In this document: in pieces, positions 24,133-35,246 of the stretch
Layout of the letters: every line of letters begins with the position of its first letter
How positions within the stretch are numbered: position 1 is the first letter of the stretch
DNA from: Bacteroidaceae bacterium
GTDB lineage: Bacteria > Bacteroidota > Bacteroidia > Bacteroidales > Bacteroidaceae
Direction: 5' to 3'
DNA: 53,486 nucleotides
Assembly (NCBI GenBank): GCA_024697945.1
Contig: JAILRU010000076.1
Span: 1-53,486 of the forward strand
Position numbers and translations under genes: made by a program
The notes under the pieces: model-generated
What the model saw: only the letters and a program-made list of their open reading frames with translations
Databases searched by the model: none
What the model was told of the DNA's origin: nothing

Positions 24133-27100
24133 TTACTGTGCAGCCATGATGTTCAGGATGCTTACGAAGTCGGCGATATCCACCTTCTGGTCGTTGTTGA
24201 TATCAGCAGCTGCGTCGTATTCACTTGAAGCCATGATGTTCAGGACAGTCACAGCATCTGCAATATCAACCTTACCGTCACCGTTCAGGTCACCCAGGAT
24301 TCCACCAGTACCGATGCCGTTACCCGGAGTGATGACGAGCTTGTTCTCGGTGGGGATGGTGTAGCGACTGAAGGTCTCTGTGCCGCCGGAAGCTACATAC
24401 AGATTGTTGGCATAGTCGAATGCCAAGCTTGAGATGCTGCTCTCGGAAACGCTGATGTTCAGCTTCGGATCAAGGAAGATCTTGCCATTGGCCATAGGCA
24501 CGTAGTTGGTCTCATAGAGCACAATCTTGCCGCTGCCCATAGGAATAGCGAGATAGTTGCCGTCGGTAGTTACAGCGATTCTGCCTCCACTGGTAGCGGT
24601 GCTGATGTCGCTGTAGTCCTCATTGCCCTCTGCATCGAAGTGCTTGATGGCAGGAGTCTCAGCTGTATGCTGGTTCTGAATGAACCAGAGACCGCCACGG
24701 CCATCCTCGCGAATGCCTGCATAGCTCGAAGTGTAGGTATATACACCGTCAAGAGCTGCAACGTATCCAGAAGGAGCAGTGGTCCATTTGGTAGCAGTTC
24801 CGAGGTTGTAGAAAGCACAGTTGTAGTCGGTAGTGTTGCGCTCACCGTTGCTGCGCTGTCCGCCCAGAACGTACATCTTCAGGTCTTCGCCCTTGCCTTC
24901 GAATGCAAAACCGACAGCCATGCGGTTCTGTTCTTCGTTGCCTACGTAGGTGATACCTGTAGCCTCATCGAGCTCACCACCTGTGAAGACAGGCTTCCAA
25001 GGCTCATCGAGGTTCTCGGGATTGATTTCCCAAACAGAGCTGTTGGTAGTGCCGGAAGCACGAGCCACAAAGAGACGTCCGTCTTCGGTGAAGCGGAGGT
25101 CCTTGAGGTCGAATTTGTTGCCATCGATGATTTCCAGAGGAGTCTCGTTTGCAATATCAAGACCGCCGTAGAAGCCAGGAGTGCCGTCGGCAGAGTTGAT
25201 CTGCTGGAAGTCAGCATCGAATGCAAAGAGTGCACCAATCTTCTTGCTGGAGATATAGCTCTTCGTGCCATAGTCCTCAACCCAAGACTCTGCCAAGAGA
25301 ACCTGACCGAAGCCCTTGCTTGCAGGATTGTTGTTGACAGCCATACCGTAGGGGCCATAAACATTGTAGCTCTCGCCCATCTTGAGGACGTCGAGAGAAC
25401 CCTTGCCTGTAACAGCAACCTCATAGTTCAGAGTGGTAGGATCAGCGGGGAGCTTGCTGGCGTCAACAGTTACACTGTGAGCACCTGCACGGAGTTCACC
25501 AGCAGGAACATCCTCCTTGTAAACCATCAGTTCGCCATTGAAGAAGCGAATCTCAGCGGCCTCTGCCTCTGCATTGAGATTGAACTTCACGACAACATTG
25601 CTGCCGACGACTTTAGCCTCAAGGTTGAAAGCGAAGGCATTGAGCTGAGGATTGGGCTGCTCGTTGATGTACTTGCCACCATAGAAGTAAACCGTAGCAC
25701 CTTCGAACAGACGAGGAGTAACATCGGTACCAATGGTCTGGAACCATGCAACGTTCTCACTCTGGCTGTCATTGAGCTTGTAAGCAACCTCACCGCTTGC
25801 CAGCTGCTCGTCAGTAACCTTTGTACCCTTTGCGTCGCCAAGCTGCAATACATAGAACACATTGCTTACTGTGCAGTTGTCAGGGTTACGGCTTACAGTA
25901 TTGCAACTGCTTGAGCTGATGGTGCCGCTCTGAGTAAGAATCAATGTGTTCTTGACAGTAGAAGCTGCAGTTGACCAACCGATAACGCCACCGCAAGAGT
26001 TGGTTGACTCACCGAACATTGGGCAGTTAACCAGACAGTTGCTGACAACAGTACCAGCTGTTTCGTTCACACCGATGAGGCCACCGTGTGTACCGTCACC
26101 ATCGACAGTGGAGTACATCTTCACGGCTACGTCACAGTTGTCGATGACACAGTCGCCGTAGGTGTAGCCTGTGATACCACCGATATACTTAGAATCACTG
26201 TAGTATTCGCCGGTAACCTTCAAGTTCTTGACGGTAGCGCCGTCGATAGCACCGAAGATACCCGTGTTCTGTGCATAGTGAGCGATATAGAGATTGTTGA
26301 GAGCATAGCCCTGACCATCGAGGATGCCATGGAACCTGGTATCCTTGTCGTTACCGGGCTGCATGCCGATACCTGTCATGTCGATGTCGTTCACGAGCTT
26401 GCCCTTGGCGTAGGTGTCAAGGAAATAAGCAATGGCACGGAAGGCAACATACTGCTTGGGATTGGAAAGGATGTAATATCCGTCCTCGTCCTGATCGGGA
26501 GCAATCTCTGCAATGGCAGGATTGTCCAAAGAAGCAGCCTCCAGAGCCTCTTCTGTGCTGTAGGTACCACCGTAATAAGCCTCGAACATCTCGTCGGATA
26601 CTTTAGCAAGTGCGTTCAGTTCGTCTTCACTGAAAACATTTCCTCCACTCTCGTACCATTCGCCAGTCTCTCCGTCCTTCTCAACGAGAGGCAGGTTACC
26701 CATTTCGATGGAGCCAGTGCCTTCGGCGGCATTGTAAAGGGCGATGTAAGCTTGCTTACCAGCGTAAATCTTCTGGAAGATGTCGGAGAACTTGGCAACA
26801 AGTGCAGCCTGAGCCTCGATGGTCTGTGCTGAGCTATAGCTGCCGACAGCAGCATCGAGTTCAGCCTTCAGAGCTTCGGGATAGTTGGGACCTGCAGCAG
26901 CTGTCTCTTCGGACATCTCGTATTCGAGGATAGTGTTAGCACGATCCATCATGTTCTTGAGAACGGTGCCGAGAGCTGCATTGATGAAGTCCTCGTCGTC
27001 ACCACAGTAGGTCACCTTGAGAGCACTCCAGCCAGTCCAGTCGCTGCTATACTTTGTACCTGGGTTCTTGATGCCAACGGTGAGTTTGCCATCCTCGCCT

Positions 27101-30100
27101 ACGTAAGCGATGGTATAAGCCTGGTAACGGTCTGCATTTGCTGCAGCTGCCATACCGGTCTCACCATGAACAACATAACCGAGGGCAGTTGCACCTGCCT
27201 CTTCTGCTTTTTCTATATTATCATAAACTGCACCATCGTCGGTGATGAGGAGGTCATGAGCACCTGCACCATTCAGGTTGCAGTTCACCTGGTCAACAGC
27301 TTCATCAACAGTTACAGGATCTTCGATAACAGCGGGGAAGTAGTTGAAAATGTCGTTTGCATAGAAACCGGCAGCATAGTTGGTGCTGTAGCGGTTGTTG
27401 CTGGGACGGAAGGCAGCGTGAGTGCCAACGAGATAGTAACCGGGCTTCATGCCTTCAACGGTCTGGTACATGTCACCTGTTACGTTCCAAGCCTCAACAC
27501 CTACGATAGTCTTGCCGTTGGAATCCTTAATGGTCGTGCCATTGCCTGTAGCCCAACCGTTGGTCCACTTCGTATTGTGGCCTTCGCTGAAGTCGCTGTT
27601 GGGAATCAGGCCGCTGACATCAGTACCAGCCTTGTAGTCTTCTGCAATAGCATCAGCGAGCCACTTGGTGACACGCTCTGTCTCTGCCTTGATTTCCTCT
27701 GCAGTGGCAGTGTGGGTCTCCTTGATGTACTCGTATGTTCCGAGAGGATTCTCGTCGCTGGGCTCGTCATTCTCAGAGAGATAGTATTCGAGGGATTCGC
27801 GCAGTGAACCTTCAAAACTGTCATCGTTAGCAAGCTTATCCTTAACATCCTCACACTTGTCGATGTAAGCCTGATAGATTGCTGCGTTCTTTTCAACCTC
27901 AACCTTCTTTTCGTTGACAGCATCAATAGCGTCAGCGAACTCAAGGATTGTCTTGGCATCTATCAGGGCATCGAGCAGAGCCTTGTACTCATCAAGCAGT
28001 TCCTGAGTGGCAATGGTTCCCTCGAGGTCTTCTTCCTCGAAAGTCTGAATAGCAGCAGCAACTTCGCCCAAATCCTCTTCGTTGGCTACAGAGAAATACT
28101 GACCGGCAGCATAGATGACGGTACCGTGAGAGGGATCGGGATAGGGATACAGGTCATCACCGATGGTCTGATACCAGTAAGAAGTGCGGAACTGACTTCC
28201 ATTAGCTCTCCAAGCAAGGGCACCACTTGCGAAGTCCTCCTCGGAAACGGTAGGAACCTGAGTGCCATAGAGAGAATAGCAGTTGGTGAATGTGGCACTG
28301 CTGTAACGTGCGAAGTAGTGGTCATCGTCCTGAATGCCCTCTACAGAGCCGACTGCAAAGCAGTTGGTCACCTCGGCATAGCTGCCAAGCCAGCCAGAGA
28401 ACGAACCATTCTCCTTCGGACCATAGACATTGCCGGTCATACCGCAGTTGTCAATGGTGACGTGGCAGGTACTACTCATCACACAACCGAACACGCCGGA
28501 AGCGTTGGGACCACCATTAGCCGTTACGTCACCGCACATCATCACGCCCTTGATGTTGACGTGACCTGCCCAAGGAGCCGTCATACCAACCAGGCCGATA
28601 TAGCCACGACCGATAAGCTCACAGCTCTCGTCGAGCACTACGTTCTTGATATATACACCTTCTGCTGCACGTGCGTCAGAATCGCTGATGCCATTATAGT
28701 TTGCAGAAGGCAGACTGTTCATGACAGCGATAAGACCAACACCATTGTCTGCAGGATGATCGACAATAAGGTTGCTGATGGTGTGGAACTGGCCGTCGAA
28801 GTTGCCATAGAAGGGAGCACCCTCGGTACCTACATTGGCCCAGCGGTCGCAATAGCCGTCCATGTCGATGTCATCGGTCAGACGTGCACTAGCACCAAGG
28901 TCCTTCTTGGCAGCATAATTGCTCCACCATACAAGCTCGGCACCGTTGCTGATTTCGAACCATCCGTCAACAGGTGTCATAAAGTCTTCCTGCATAGCAT
29001 CGCAGACAGTGCAGAAGCCATCCTCAAACTGGTGAGGAGGAATTACAGCAGAGCCAGAAGGCGTGTTGGTATAAACGGTTTCGCCCAAAGGCTGACCATC
29101 GCAGCGATACTCTGAGGCAGTTGCATAGACGAGTGCACCTTCCTTCTTGATAGGCACGGGGAAGAGGTCCTCGCCAATCTTCTGATAGAAGCGCTCTACA
29201 CCACCTTCATTGCCATTCAGAGCGTATGCAAGGGCACCATTCTCTATGTCAGTAGCATCCTCTATAAGTGTAGCCTTTGCCTCGTCCTCATAGCCATACT
29301 CGTTGGCATAATAGACATTTGTGCAAGTAATGTTGGAAGGATTACGGGAAAGGGTCTTGGAGTCACCTATTGCACCATTGAGCGTTCCGAGGAAAGCACA
29401 GTTTGTGTAATAAGTCTGAGCAGAAGACCAGCCGCAGAAGCCGGCAAGGCACTCCGTAATTTCCTCGTTACCGTTGATGTTACCTGCATAGATGGTGTTC
29501 ATCACCTGTGTCTTGGACTCGACAATACCAATCAAGCCACCCGTGGTGTTATCACCAGCATGGGTTGTGTTGATATCGATGTCAGAGAATGTGTTGATGA
29601 TGTTCACGCGGTCACGATAAGTCTGACCAGCTATGGAACCTGCATATTGTCCGCTGGTTTCGATTGTACCATGCATGATGACATTCTCGAACCTGCGACC
29701 TGCAAACTTGGGGAAGAGAGAGGCGTTGTTGCCCGTCATTTCTGTCATTGCGATGGTAAGCTGATGTCCGTCACCGTTGAAGCAACCATCGAACCAGTTG
29801 CTGGCATTGAAGATGTAACGACCCGGCTCTGCGGTGTACTCCAAGTCGTTAGCCAACTTAATGCTGAAACGTGCACCATTCGTGATACGGTTCCAACCCT
29901 CGGCCAGGTCGATATCCTCAGGAGTCCTGATGAGGTAGTAGCCGTCCGTTGCGTCACGTTCGAGAGCGTAGAAGTTGTAGCAGCCGCATTTCTGGCAGAT
30001 ACCAAACTTGTCGTATGCGTGTGCTGTTGCCTGAGCAGTTCCTTCATTCGAGAAGGTCAGCTCGCCTTCGCTCTTGCCGTCGCAGTCGGTGGGACCGCTG

Positions 30101-31044
30101 GCATAGACCTGAGCGCTACCGAATGCTGCGGGAACAGGGAAGGGATCTGTACCAATCTGCTGAACCCATGCAATGTTGCTCTGGTCGGTGTTCAACTGAT
30201 AGCAGATACGGCCGTCGGCAAGGTCATCGTATGGAACGATGGTCACGCACTTGGTGTTGCCCCATGCGTTGGTGGCATAGTTGTTCGTGCTGGCACCACC
30301 AGGACGATTGTCGTACTCGTTGCCGATATACTCACTCAAATTGACAGTCTGAAGATTGCCGTCGTTACGACCGATGGTTCCGCTACCGCTGGCTGAGTCG
30401 AAGTTGCTGCCGTCGTTGATGACCAGACAGTTAATCACGTTGGTACGACCGTCGCACCAGCCTACAACACCACCGCTGTTCTGAGTGGTTGCACCATTGA
30501 TGGTGAATTTTGCCAGACAGTTCTCAATCATAGCACCCTGATAGGCTATGCCTACGACACCACCGTGAGTGGCATCACCAGCCATAGCGCTGACCACATT
30601 GACGTCAACATAGCAGCCGCGGATAGTACCGCTGCTCCATGCAGCAATACCAGACGCATACTTCTTGTTGGTCGTGATGGTTCCTTGCACCTTCAGGTTC
30701 TTGATGAGGGCATTGTCACCAACATTACGGAAGATTGCCGTACCATCGGCATCCTGGTTGATAACATCGATGGTAATGGTATAGCCCGCGCCGTCGAAGC
30801 AACCCTGATAGTCGAGACCGTCACGACCTATCATGGTTTCGTCTGCGCCCTTGTTAATGTCTGCCGTCAGGACAGCATTAAGATAAGGCATACCTTCACC
30901 ACCATTCACGAGATCTGCGAAAGCCTTCAAGTCTTCAGCAGTACCAATCTGATAGACGCCATTCACTTCAGAAAGCGCCCATGCAGCTGTGGAAACAACG
31001 CTCAACAGCGCTGCCAGACACAGATTCAGTAGTTTTTTACTCAT
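24133..31044 (-). CDS. Giant secreted GLUG/dockerin protein, paralogue 3
   Basis: 2303 residues with signal peptide MSKKLLNLCLAALLSVVSTA. Architecture as in paralogue 1: GLUG/beta-helix blocks (about 25-340, 380-670, 700-980 and 1510-1790), Cys knuckles near 347 (FGICQKCG) and 677 (DGFCTVCD; the last Gly is replaced by Asp), a helical stretch, a carbohydrate-binding-like jelly roll (about 1148-1345), a beta-propeller-like module (about 1878-2245, with GQVLLAESW and DLRFTEDGRLFVARASGT) and a dockerin pair (2248-2303, DLNGDGKVDIAD and DINNDQKVDIAD). The propeller stretch is very close to that of paralogue 1. Secreted; role unknown, adhesion or glycan binding is a guess. Confidence 0.85.
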   Translation of the reverse strand: MSKKLLNLCLAALLSVVSTAAWALSEVNGVYQIGTAEDLKAFADLVNGGEGMPYLNAVLTADINKGADETMIGRDGLDYQGCFDGAGYTITIDVINQDADGTAIFRNVGDNALIKNLKVQGTITTNKKYASGIAAWSSGTIRGCYVDVNVVSAMAGDATHGGVVGIAYQGAMIENCLAKFTINGATTQNSGGVVGWCDGRTNVINCLVINDGSNFDSASGSGTIGRNDGNLQTVNLSEYIGNEYDNRPGGASTNNYATNAWGNTKCVTIVPYDDLADGRICYQLNTDQSNIAWVQQIGTDPFPVPAAFGSAQVYASGPTDCDGKSEGELTFSNEGTAQATAHAYDKFGICQKCGCYNFYALERDATDGYYLIRTPEDIDLAEGWNRITNGARFSIKLANDLEYTAEPGRYIFNASNWFDGCFNGDGHQLTIAMTEMTGNNASLFPKFAGRRFENVIMHGTIETSGQYAGSIAGQTYRDRVNIINTFSDIDINTTHAGDNTTGGLIGIVESKTQVMNTIYAGNINGNEEITECLAGFCGWSSAQTYYTNCAFLGTLNGAIGDSKTLSRNPSNITCTNVYYANEYGYEDEAKATLIEDATDIENGALAYALNGNEGGVERFYQKIGEDLFPVPIKKEGALVYATASEYRCDGQPLGETVYTNTPSGSAVIPPHQFEDGFCTVCDAMQEDFMTPVDGWFEISNGAELVWWSNYAAKKDLGASARLTDDIDMDGYCDRWANVGTEGAPFYGNFDGQFHTISNLIVDHPADNGVGLIAVMNSLPSANYNGISDSDARAAEGVYIKNVVLDESCELIGRGYIGLVGMTAPWAGHVNIKGVMMCGDVTANGGPNASGVFGCVMSSTCHVTIDNCGMTGNVYGPKENGSFSGWLGSYAEVTNCFAVGSVEGIQDDDHYFARYSSATFTNCYSLYGTQVPTVSEEDFASGALAWRANGSQFRTSYWYQTIGDDLYPYPDPSHGTVIYAAGQYFSVANEEDLGEVAAAIQTFEEEDLEGTIATQELLDEYKALLDALIDAKTILEFADAIDAVNEKKVEVEKNAAIYQAYIDKCEDVKDKLANDDSFEGSLRESLEYYLSENDEPSDENPLGTYEYIKETHTATAEEIKAETERVTKWLADAIAEDYKAGTDVSGLIPNSDFSEGHNTKWTNGWATGNGTTIKDSNGKTIVGVEAWNVTGDMYQTVEGMKPGYYLVGTHAAFRPSNNRYSTNYAAGFYANDIFNYFPAVIEDPVTVDEAVDQVNCNLNGAGAHDLLITDDGAVYDNIEKAEEAGATALGYVVHGETGMAAAANADRYQAYTIAYVGEDGKLTVGIKNPGTKYSSDWTGWSALKVTYCGDDEDFINAALGTVLKNMMDRANTILEYEMSEETAAAGPNYPEALKAELDAAVGSYSSAQTIEAQAALVAKFSDIFQKIYAGKQAYIALYNAAEGTGSIEMGNLPLVEKDGETGEWYESGGNVFSEDELNALAKVSDEMFEAYYGGTYSTEEALEAASLDNPAIAEIAPDQDEDGYYILSNPKQYVAFRAIAYFLDTYAKGKLVNDIDMTGIGMQPGNDKDTRFHGILDGQGYALNNLYIAHYAQNTGIFGAIDGATVKNLKVTGEYYSDSKYIGGITGYTYGDCVIDNCDVAVKMYSTVDGDGTHGGLIGVNETAGTVVSNCLVNCPMFGESTNSCGGVIGWSTAASTVKNTLILTQSGTISSSSCNTVSRNPDNCTVSNVFYVLQLGDAKGTKVTDEQLASGEVAYKLNDSQSENVAWFQTIGTDVTPRLFEGATVYFYGGKYINEQPNPQLNAFAFNLEAKVVGSNVVVKFNLNAEAEAAEIRFFNGELMVYKEDVPAGELRAGAHSVTVDASKLPADPTTLNYEVAVTGKGSLDVLKMGESYNVYGPYGMAVNNNPASKGFGQVLLAESWVEDYGTKSYISSKKIGALFAFDADFQQINSADGTPGFYGGLDIANETPLEIIDGNKFDLKDLRFTEDGRLFVARASGTTNSSVWEINPENLDEPWKPVFTGGELDEATGITYVGNEEQNRMAVGFAFEGKGEDLKMYVLGGQRSNGERNTTDYNCAFYNLGTATKWTTAPSGYVAALDGVYTYTSSYAGIREDGRGGLWFIQNQHTAETPAIKHFDAEGNEDYSDISTATSGGRIAVTTDGNYLAIPMGSGKIVLYETNYVPMANGKIFLDPKLNISVSESSISSLAFDYANNLYVASGGTETFSRYTIPTENKLVITPGNGIGTGGILGDLNGDGKVDIADAVTVLNIMASSEYDAAADINNDQKVDIADFVSILNIMAAQ

Positions 31045-31131
31045 AGAATGTGTAATTAAAGTTAATAAATAAAGTTAATTAAATGTATGTACTTTTATCA
31101 AATTTTATATAAAATAAACATATATGTTCGC

Positions 31132-31162
31132 CAAATTTAGCATTTTTTACTTTAGCTTCAAA
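31132..31162 (-). promoter_or_regulatory. Promoter of giant paralogue 3
   Basis: Minus strand TTTG (31159-31162), 19 bp, TAAATTTG (31132-31139): consensus match. The leader to the ATG at 31044 is about 85 bases, similar to the other two paralogues. Confidence 0.75.
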
Positions 31163-31370
31163 ACTTTTTAACACATTTCTTCACTATAAAGACTATTTTG
31201 TTAGGAAAAGACAAAAAGAGGGCTATCCTTTATATATTGTCACCGATAATCGCGTATATATCAACTAAGCACCAACTAAGCACCCAGTATATACCAACTA
31301 TGTACCCCTATGAACCTCCTGTGTATCTCCTGTGAGTTTCAGATTTAATCTATACATTTCTCTTATTCTT

Positions 31371-31450
31371 CTCTAACATATCTCTAACCCTAAGCCTTAG
31401 AGAAGAGTTAGAGATATGTTAGAGATGTGTTAGAGATATGTTAGAGATGT
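31371..31450. repeat. Inverted and tandem GTTAGAGAT repeats
   Basis: An 18-bp inverted repeat CTCTAACATATCTCTAAC (31371-31388) against 31407-31424, with an 18-base loop. The right arm is the first part of a tandem array of four 11-mers alternating GTTAGAGATAT and GTTAGAGATGT (31407-31450). It lies downstream of coaD and may act as an mRNA end structure. Confidence 0.75.
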
Positions 31451-31544
31451 AATGGAGTTTTTCCTGCACAATTATGGCTACCGAGATAAATGAAATCGGT
31501 GAAGACATGTGGTACGGAAGAAGTACGGAAATGGCCCGGATGTG

Positions 31545-31979
31545 TTACGGAAGGAATGCGGAAATGTCGTGATGGAAGTGAACAAGCTCGCGAACAATGG
31601 AACTGCTGATGCTGGCATACTGCGGGGAAGCGGGAAGTAGGATGGTCTCTATACCTGTGAGTTGACGGTTGACATCTGCCAGTTGCATCTCGTATTCGAA
31701 GTCGGCTGTAGTGCGGACACCACGAATAATGGCAGTGATACCGTGCTTTTTTGCAAAATCTACGGTAAGACCCATATAACTTTCCACGGTGACACGCGGT
31801 TCCTCGGCATATAGCCTGCGGATTGTGCTGACACGTTCCTCAACAGGCATCCATCCTGCTTTGTTTTCGTTATAGCCGACGGCAATGACTACCTCGTCAA
31901 AGAGGTTCAGAGCCCGCCTGACAATATCGGCGTGCCCCAAAGTAAAAGGGTCGAACGAGCCTGGGAAAAGTCCTCTCAT
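31545..31979 (-). CDS. coaD: Phosphopantetheine adenylyltransferase
   Basis: 144 residues, slightly short of the usual 155-165. It catalyses ATP plus 4'-phosphopantetheine to dephospho-CoA, the fourth step of coenzyme A synthesis, in the cytoplasm. The nucleotidyltransferase signature [14 protein letters not shown] is at residues 7-20, the [14 protein letters not shown] block in the middle and ISSSIVRE near the C-terminus; all are diagnostic. Its ATG overlaps the parE stop codon in an ATGA, so translation is probably coupled. Third gene of the GNAT-parE-coaD operon. Identification is secure. Confidence 0.96.
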   Translation of the reverse strand: MRGLFPGSFDPFTLGHADIVRRALNLFDEVVIAVGYNENKAGWMPVEERVSTIRRLYAEEPRVTVESYMGLTVDFAKKHGITAIIRGVRTTADFEYEMQLADVNRQLTGIETILLPASPQYASISSSIVRELVHFHHDISAFLP

Positions 31980-33964
31980 GCCGTTTCCTCCTCTTCTGCC
32001 AAATCCTCTTCGATGACGAGATTGTCGATGATGAAGTTCTGACGCTCCATTGTATTGTCACCCATGTAGAAATTCAGGAGCTCTGCCACCTGGTCGGACT
32101 TATGCAGCGTCACTTGGTCCAGGCGGATGTCAGGACCGATGAAGTTACGGAACTCCTCAGGACTGATTTCTCCCAAGCCTTTGAAACGCGTTATCTCAGG
32201 TTCTGGTCCCAAGTCGTCGATGGCTTGTTGGCGCTCGTCCTCAGAGTAGCAGTACTGTGTCACAAAATCCTTCGAGAGACTGAGGTGACGGGGACGTTTT
32301 CCGTCGCTGAAAGCGACAGACTCTTCGGCATTCTCGCGGGCTGCCAGCTCCTTCTCAATAGCATTCAGCTTAGCCTTGCCAATCTTCGTCTTACGCCCTC
32401 GGACACGAAAGAGCGGTGTCTGCAAGATGAAGACATGTCCCTTCTTGACCAGTTCGGGGAAGAACTTCAGGAAGAAGGTAAGCATCAGCAGGCGGATGTG
32501 CATGCCATCGTCATCGGCATCGGTTGCCACAATTACTTTGTTGTAGCGCAAGCCGTCCAACCCGTCCTCGATATTGAGGGCTGCCTGTAGCAGGTTGAAC
32601 TCCTCGTTCTCATAGACCACCTTCTTGGTAAGTTTGTAGCAGTTGAGGGGCTTGCCTCGCAGGGAGAACACGGCCTGAGTGTTGACGTCGCGACTCTTGG
32701 TGATGCTACCGCTGGCAGAGTCACCCTCGGTGATGAAGATGCTGCTCTCCTCCTGCAATTCGCCCTTGGGGTCTGAAAGATGCACACGGCAGTCGCGCAA
32801 CTTGCGGTTGTGCAGGCTGGCCTTCTTCGACATCTCCCGCGCCTTCTTCGCCACACCTGCCATTTCCTTGCGAAGCTTCTCACTCTCAGCCACCTTCTGC
32901 AGGATGATGTCTGCTACATCGGTATTCTTATGCAGGTAGTTATCAACCTGTTCCTTGACGAAGTCGCCGATGAACTTGTCGATGGAGATGCCGCCTTCGG
33001 GTTCGGTGGTGGTACTGCCCAGCTTCACCTTTGTTTGGCTCTCGAAGAGGGGTTCCTGAATGTTGATGCTGATGGCAGCCACCATACCATTGCGGATGTC
33101 GGTATATTCGTAGTTCTTGCCACTATAGTCCTTGATGACCTCGGCTATGTACTTCTTGAAAGCCGCTTGGTGTGTACCACCCAGCGTGGTATTCTGTCCG
33201 TTAACAAACGAGTAGTACTCCTCGCCATTCTGCTTGGTGTGGGTGAAGGCAATCTCGATGTCTTCGCCACGCAGGTGTATGATGGGATAAAGCGGTTCGT
33301 AGTCCATACGGTCGGAGAGCAGGTCGCTCAGTCCGTTGCGCGACAGGATGCGGCGCCCGTTGAACATGACGGTCAGACCCGTGTTCAGATAGGTATAGTT
33401 GCGGAGCATCGTCTCGACGAACTCACCCCGGAAAGCGTAGTGCTTGAAAAGCGATGCATCGGGCTCGAAGAAGACGGCTGTACCATTCTCGTCCTGGGTA
33501 GCTTCCGTCGTGTCGCTCTCAATGATGCCCTTGCTGAAGACGGCACGACGCATCTGTCCGTCGCGGTAGCTCCTAACCTCGAACTTTGTACTCAAGGCAT
33601 TCACCGCCTTGAGGCCCACGCCGTTCAGACCGACACTCTTCTGGAACGCCTTGCTGTCGTACTTGCCGCCCGTGTTAAGCATCGAAACGGCTTCGACAAG
33701 CTTGCCCAAAGGAATACCACGCCCATAGTCACGGACGCTGACACGCAGGTTATCCTCAATATCCACCTCTATGCGCTTGCCGGCTCCCATCTTGAACTCA
33801 TCGATACTGTTGTCGATGACTTCCTTCAACAGCACATAGATGCCATCCTCGGCCTGCGAGCCGTCGCTGAGACGCCCAATGTACATACCAGGACGCGTGC
33901 GGATGTGCTCCATGTCGGAGAGATGCCGGATATTATCTTCAATGTATTGTGTGGTTTCGTTCAT
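31976..33964 (-). CDS. parE: DNA topoisomerase IV subunit B
   Basis: 662 residues, type IIA topoisomerase ATPase subunit that works with ParC in chromosome decatenation. The GHKL ATPase fold shows [19 protein letters not shown] and [12 protein letters not shown]. The Toprim part shows EGDSASGS (about residue 412) and [10 protein letters not shown] (about 481). EGDSASGS instead of EGDSAGGS fits Bacteroidetes ParE rather than GyrB, as does the short C-terminus. The start overlaps the upstream gene's stop (ATGA) and its own stop overlaps coaD in the same way. parC is not in the window. Confidence 0.92.
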   Translation of the reverse strand: MNETTQYIEDNIRHLSDMEHIRTRPGMYIGRLSDGSQAEDGIYVLLKEVIDNSIDEFKMGAGKRIEVDIEDNLRVSVRDYGRGIPLGKLVEAVSMLNTGGKYDSKAFQKSVGLNGVGLKAVNALSTKFEVRSYRDGQMRRAVFSKGIIESDTTEATQDENGTAVFFEPDASLFKHYAFRGEFVETMLRNYTYLNTGLTVMFNGRRILSRNGLSDLLSDRMDYEPLYPIIHLRGEDIEIAFTHTKQNGEEYYSFVNGQNTTLGGTHQAAFKKYIAEVIKDYSGKNYEYTDIRNGMVAAISINIQEPLFESQTKVKLGSTTTEPEGGISIDKFIGDFVKEQVDNYLHKNTDVADIILQKVAESEKLRKEMAGVAKKAREMSKKASLHNRKLRDCRVHLSDPKGELQEESSIFITEGDSASGSITKSRDVNTQAVFSLRGKPLNCYKLTKKVVYENEEFNLLQAALNIEDGLDGLRYNKVIVATDADDDGMHIRLLMLTFFLKFFPELVKKGHVFILQTPLFRVRGRKTKIGKAKLNAIEKELAARENAEESVAFSDGKRPRHLSLSKDFVTQYCYSEDERQQAIDDLGPEPEITRFKGLGEISPEEFRNFIGPDIRLDQVTLHKSDQVAELLNFYMGDNTMERQNFIIDNLVIEEDLAEEEETA

Positions 33965-35112
33965 AACTCTTTACTAAAAACGGCACGACGCTTATGGTCG
34001 CAATAGTCGAGATTCTTCAACTGCATCTGAATGGCAAGGTTGTCCTCAAGTTGTGGATTCGACTCAGCCCACTCGTACCCGCATTTGATACCTTGGGGAA
34101 TCATGTCCGCAAAGAAGAGGGCGTTAGCTCCCTTGTCCTGGTATTCGGGCAGGACTCCAACAAGAAGCATGTCAAGAATCTGATGTTTTCTCTTGAAATA
34201 TAATTCATTAGCAATGTGCCACCAGCCGAATGGATAGAGTTTAGCCTTAGCCTTCTGGACGGCACGGCTCAAGCTTGGCATGCAGATACCTGCACCGATG
34301 ATTTCTCCTTCAGCATTTTCTACAACTGAAAGGAAGCGGCGGTCAAGCATCGTCAGGAAGCGGTCGGCATACCATTGCATCTGTTGTTCGTCGAGTTCGC
34401 TGTAACCATAGAGATTGGCGTATGCGCGGTTGATAACACCGAGCACCTTCTGTATGTACCCTCCCTTGCGAATTTCCTTCTTGCTGCGGAAGTGACGGAG
34501 GCGAAAGCCGTAGCGTTGTTGCACTATCTGTGCTACGCGGAAGTATTTGGCATTGTTTGCCTCATGCTCTCCCTTGGGAATGAACACCTTGTGCTCCACC
34601 CAGCCTATTTCCCTCTCGAGACCCAGCTTTGCCAAATGTTGCGGGTAATAGGGATAGTTGTAGATGGTAAACAGAGTAGAGAGTTGGTCGAAACCTTCGG
34701 TAAGCATGCCTTCAGGGTCCAGGTCGGTAAAGCCCAGCGGCCCCACCATACGCGCCATGCCCCTCTTGCGCCCCCACTGCTCGACAGTATCAAGCAGGGC
34801 ACGGCTTACTTCAAGATCGTCGATGAAGTCAATCCAGCCGAAACGTACCTCCTGCTTGTTCCAACGTTCATTGGCACGTCGGTTGATAATGGCAGCTACA
34901 CGTCCCACAATGCGACCCTCCCTTCGAGCCAGAAAGAAAGCTGCCTCGCAAAAACGGAATGCAGGATTGCTGCCTGAATCCAGCGTTTCAAACGTATCTT
35001 CCAGTAAATCGGGTACAGCATACGGGCTATCCTTGTACAGCTCGTAGTTGAAGCGGACAAAGGCCCGCATCTCCTTCTTAGAAGTAACCTGACTGACTGT
35101 TACAGTGGTCAT
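33961..35112 (-). CDS. GNAT-like N-acetyltransferase domain protein
   Basis: 383 residues with no signal peptide. The N-terminal third contains [21 protein letters not shown], a GNAT-like strand and acetyl-CoA-loop region, and a second similar piece [20 protein letters not shown] lies near residue 265, suggesting a double GNAT fold. Close relatives are annotated as YghO-like or hypothetical acetyltransferases in Bacteroidetes; the substrate is unknown. It is the first gene of an operon with parE (4-bp overlap) and coaD. The promoter lies 36-66 bp upstream. The superfamily call is fairly sure; the function is not. Confidence 0.75.
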   Translation of the reverse strand: MTTVTVSQVTSKKEMRAFVRFNYELYKDSPYAVPDLLEDTFETLDSGSNPAFRFCEAAFFLARREGRIVGRVAAIINRRANERWNKQEVRFGWIDFIDDLEVSRALLDTVEQWGRKRGMARMVGPLGFTDLDPEGMLTEGFDQLSTLFTIYNYPYYPQHLAKLGLEREIGWVEHKVFIPKGEHEANNAKYFRVAQIVQQRYGFRLRHFRSKKEIRKGGYIQKVLGVINRAYANLYGYSELDEQQMQWYADRFLTMLDRRFLSVVENAEGEIIGAGICMPSLSRAVQKAKAKLYPFGWWHIANELYFKRKHQILDMLLVGVLPEYQDKGANALFFADMIPQGIKCGYEWAESNPQLEDNLAIQMQLKNLDYCDHKRRAVFSKEL

Positions 35113-35147
35113 ATCGCTTTTTGTTTCCTCTTTTTGAAATTAGCGTG

Positions 35148-35178
35148 CAAAGGTACGAAGGTTAATTCAAAATTCAAA
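35148..35178 (-). promoter_or_regulatory. Promoter of the GNAT-parE-coaD operon
   Basis: Minus strand TTTG (35175-35178), 19 bp, TACCTTTG (35148-35155). The -33 box is supplied by one of four ATTCAAA units in the repeat at 35165-35192. Confidence 0.8.
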
Positions 35179-35192
35179 ATTCAAAATTCAAA
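35165..35192. repeat. Four tandem ATTCAAA units
   Basis: 4 x 7 bp, each unit offering a TTTG box on the minus strand. The same array with the same distance to its -7 box occurs at 40307-40334. Confidence 0.85.
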
Positions 35193-35246
35193 ATTATGAT
35201 AAAAGTTGAAGAATTAAGAATTATTTGAGTTTTTTAACAGATTTCC

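Larger units (their letters stand above)
31045..31544. other. Intergenic region with paralogue 3 promoter and short repeats
   Basis: No gene is visible in about 500 bp. It contains the promoter at 31132-31162, a CAACTAAGCAC tandem pair near 31262-31283, and the inverted and direct GTTAGAGAT repeats at 31371-31450. The end of the coaD operon transcript must fall here, but no classic terminator with a T tract was found. Confidence 0.7.
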
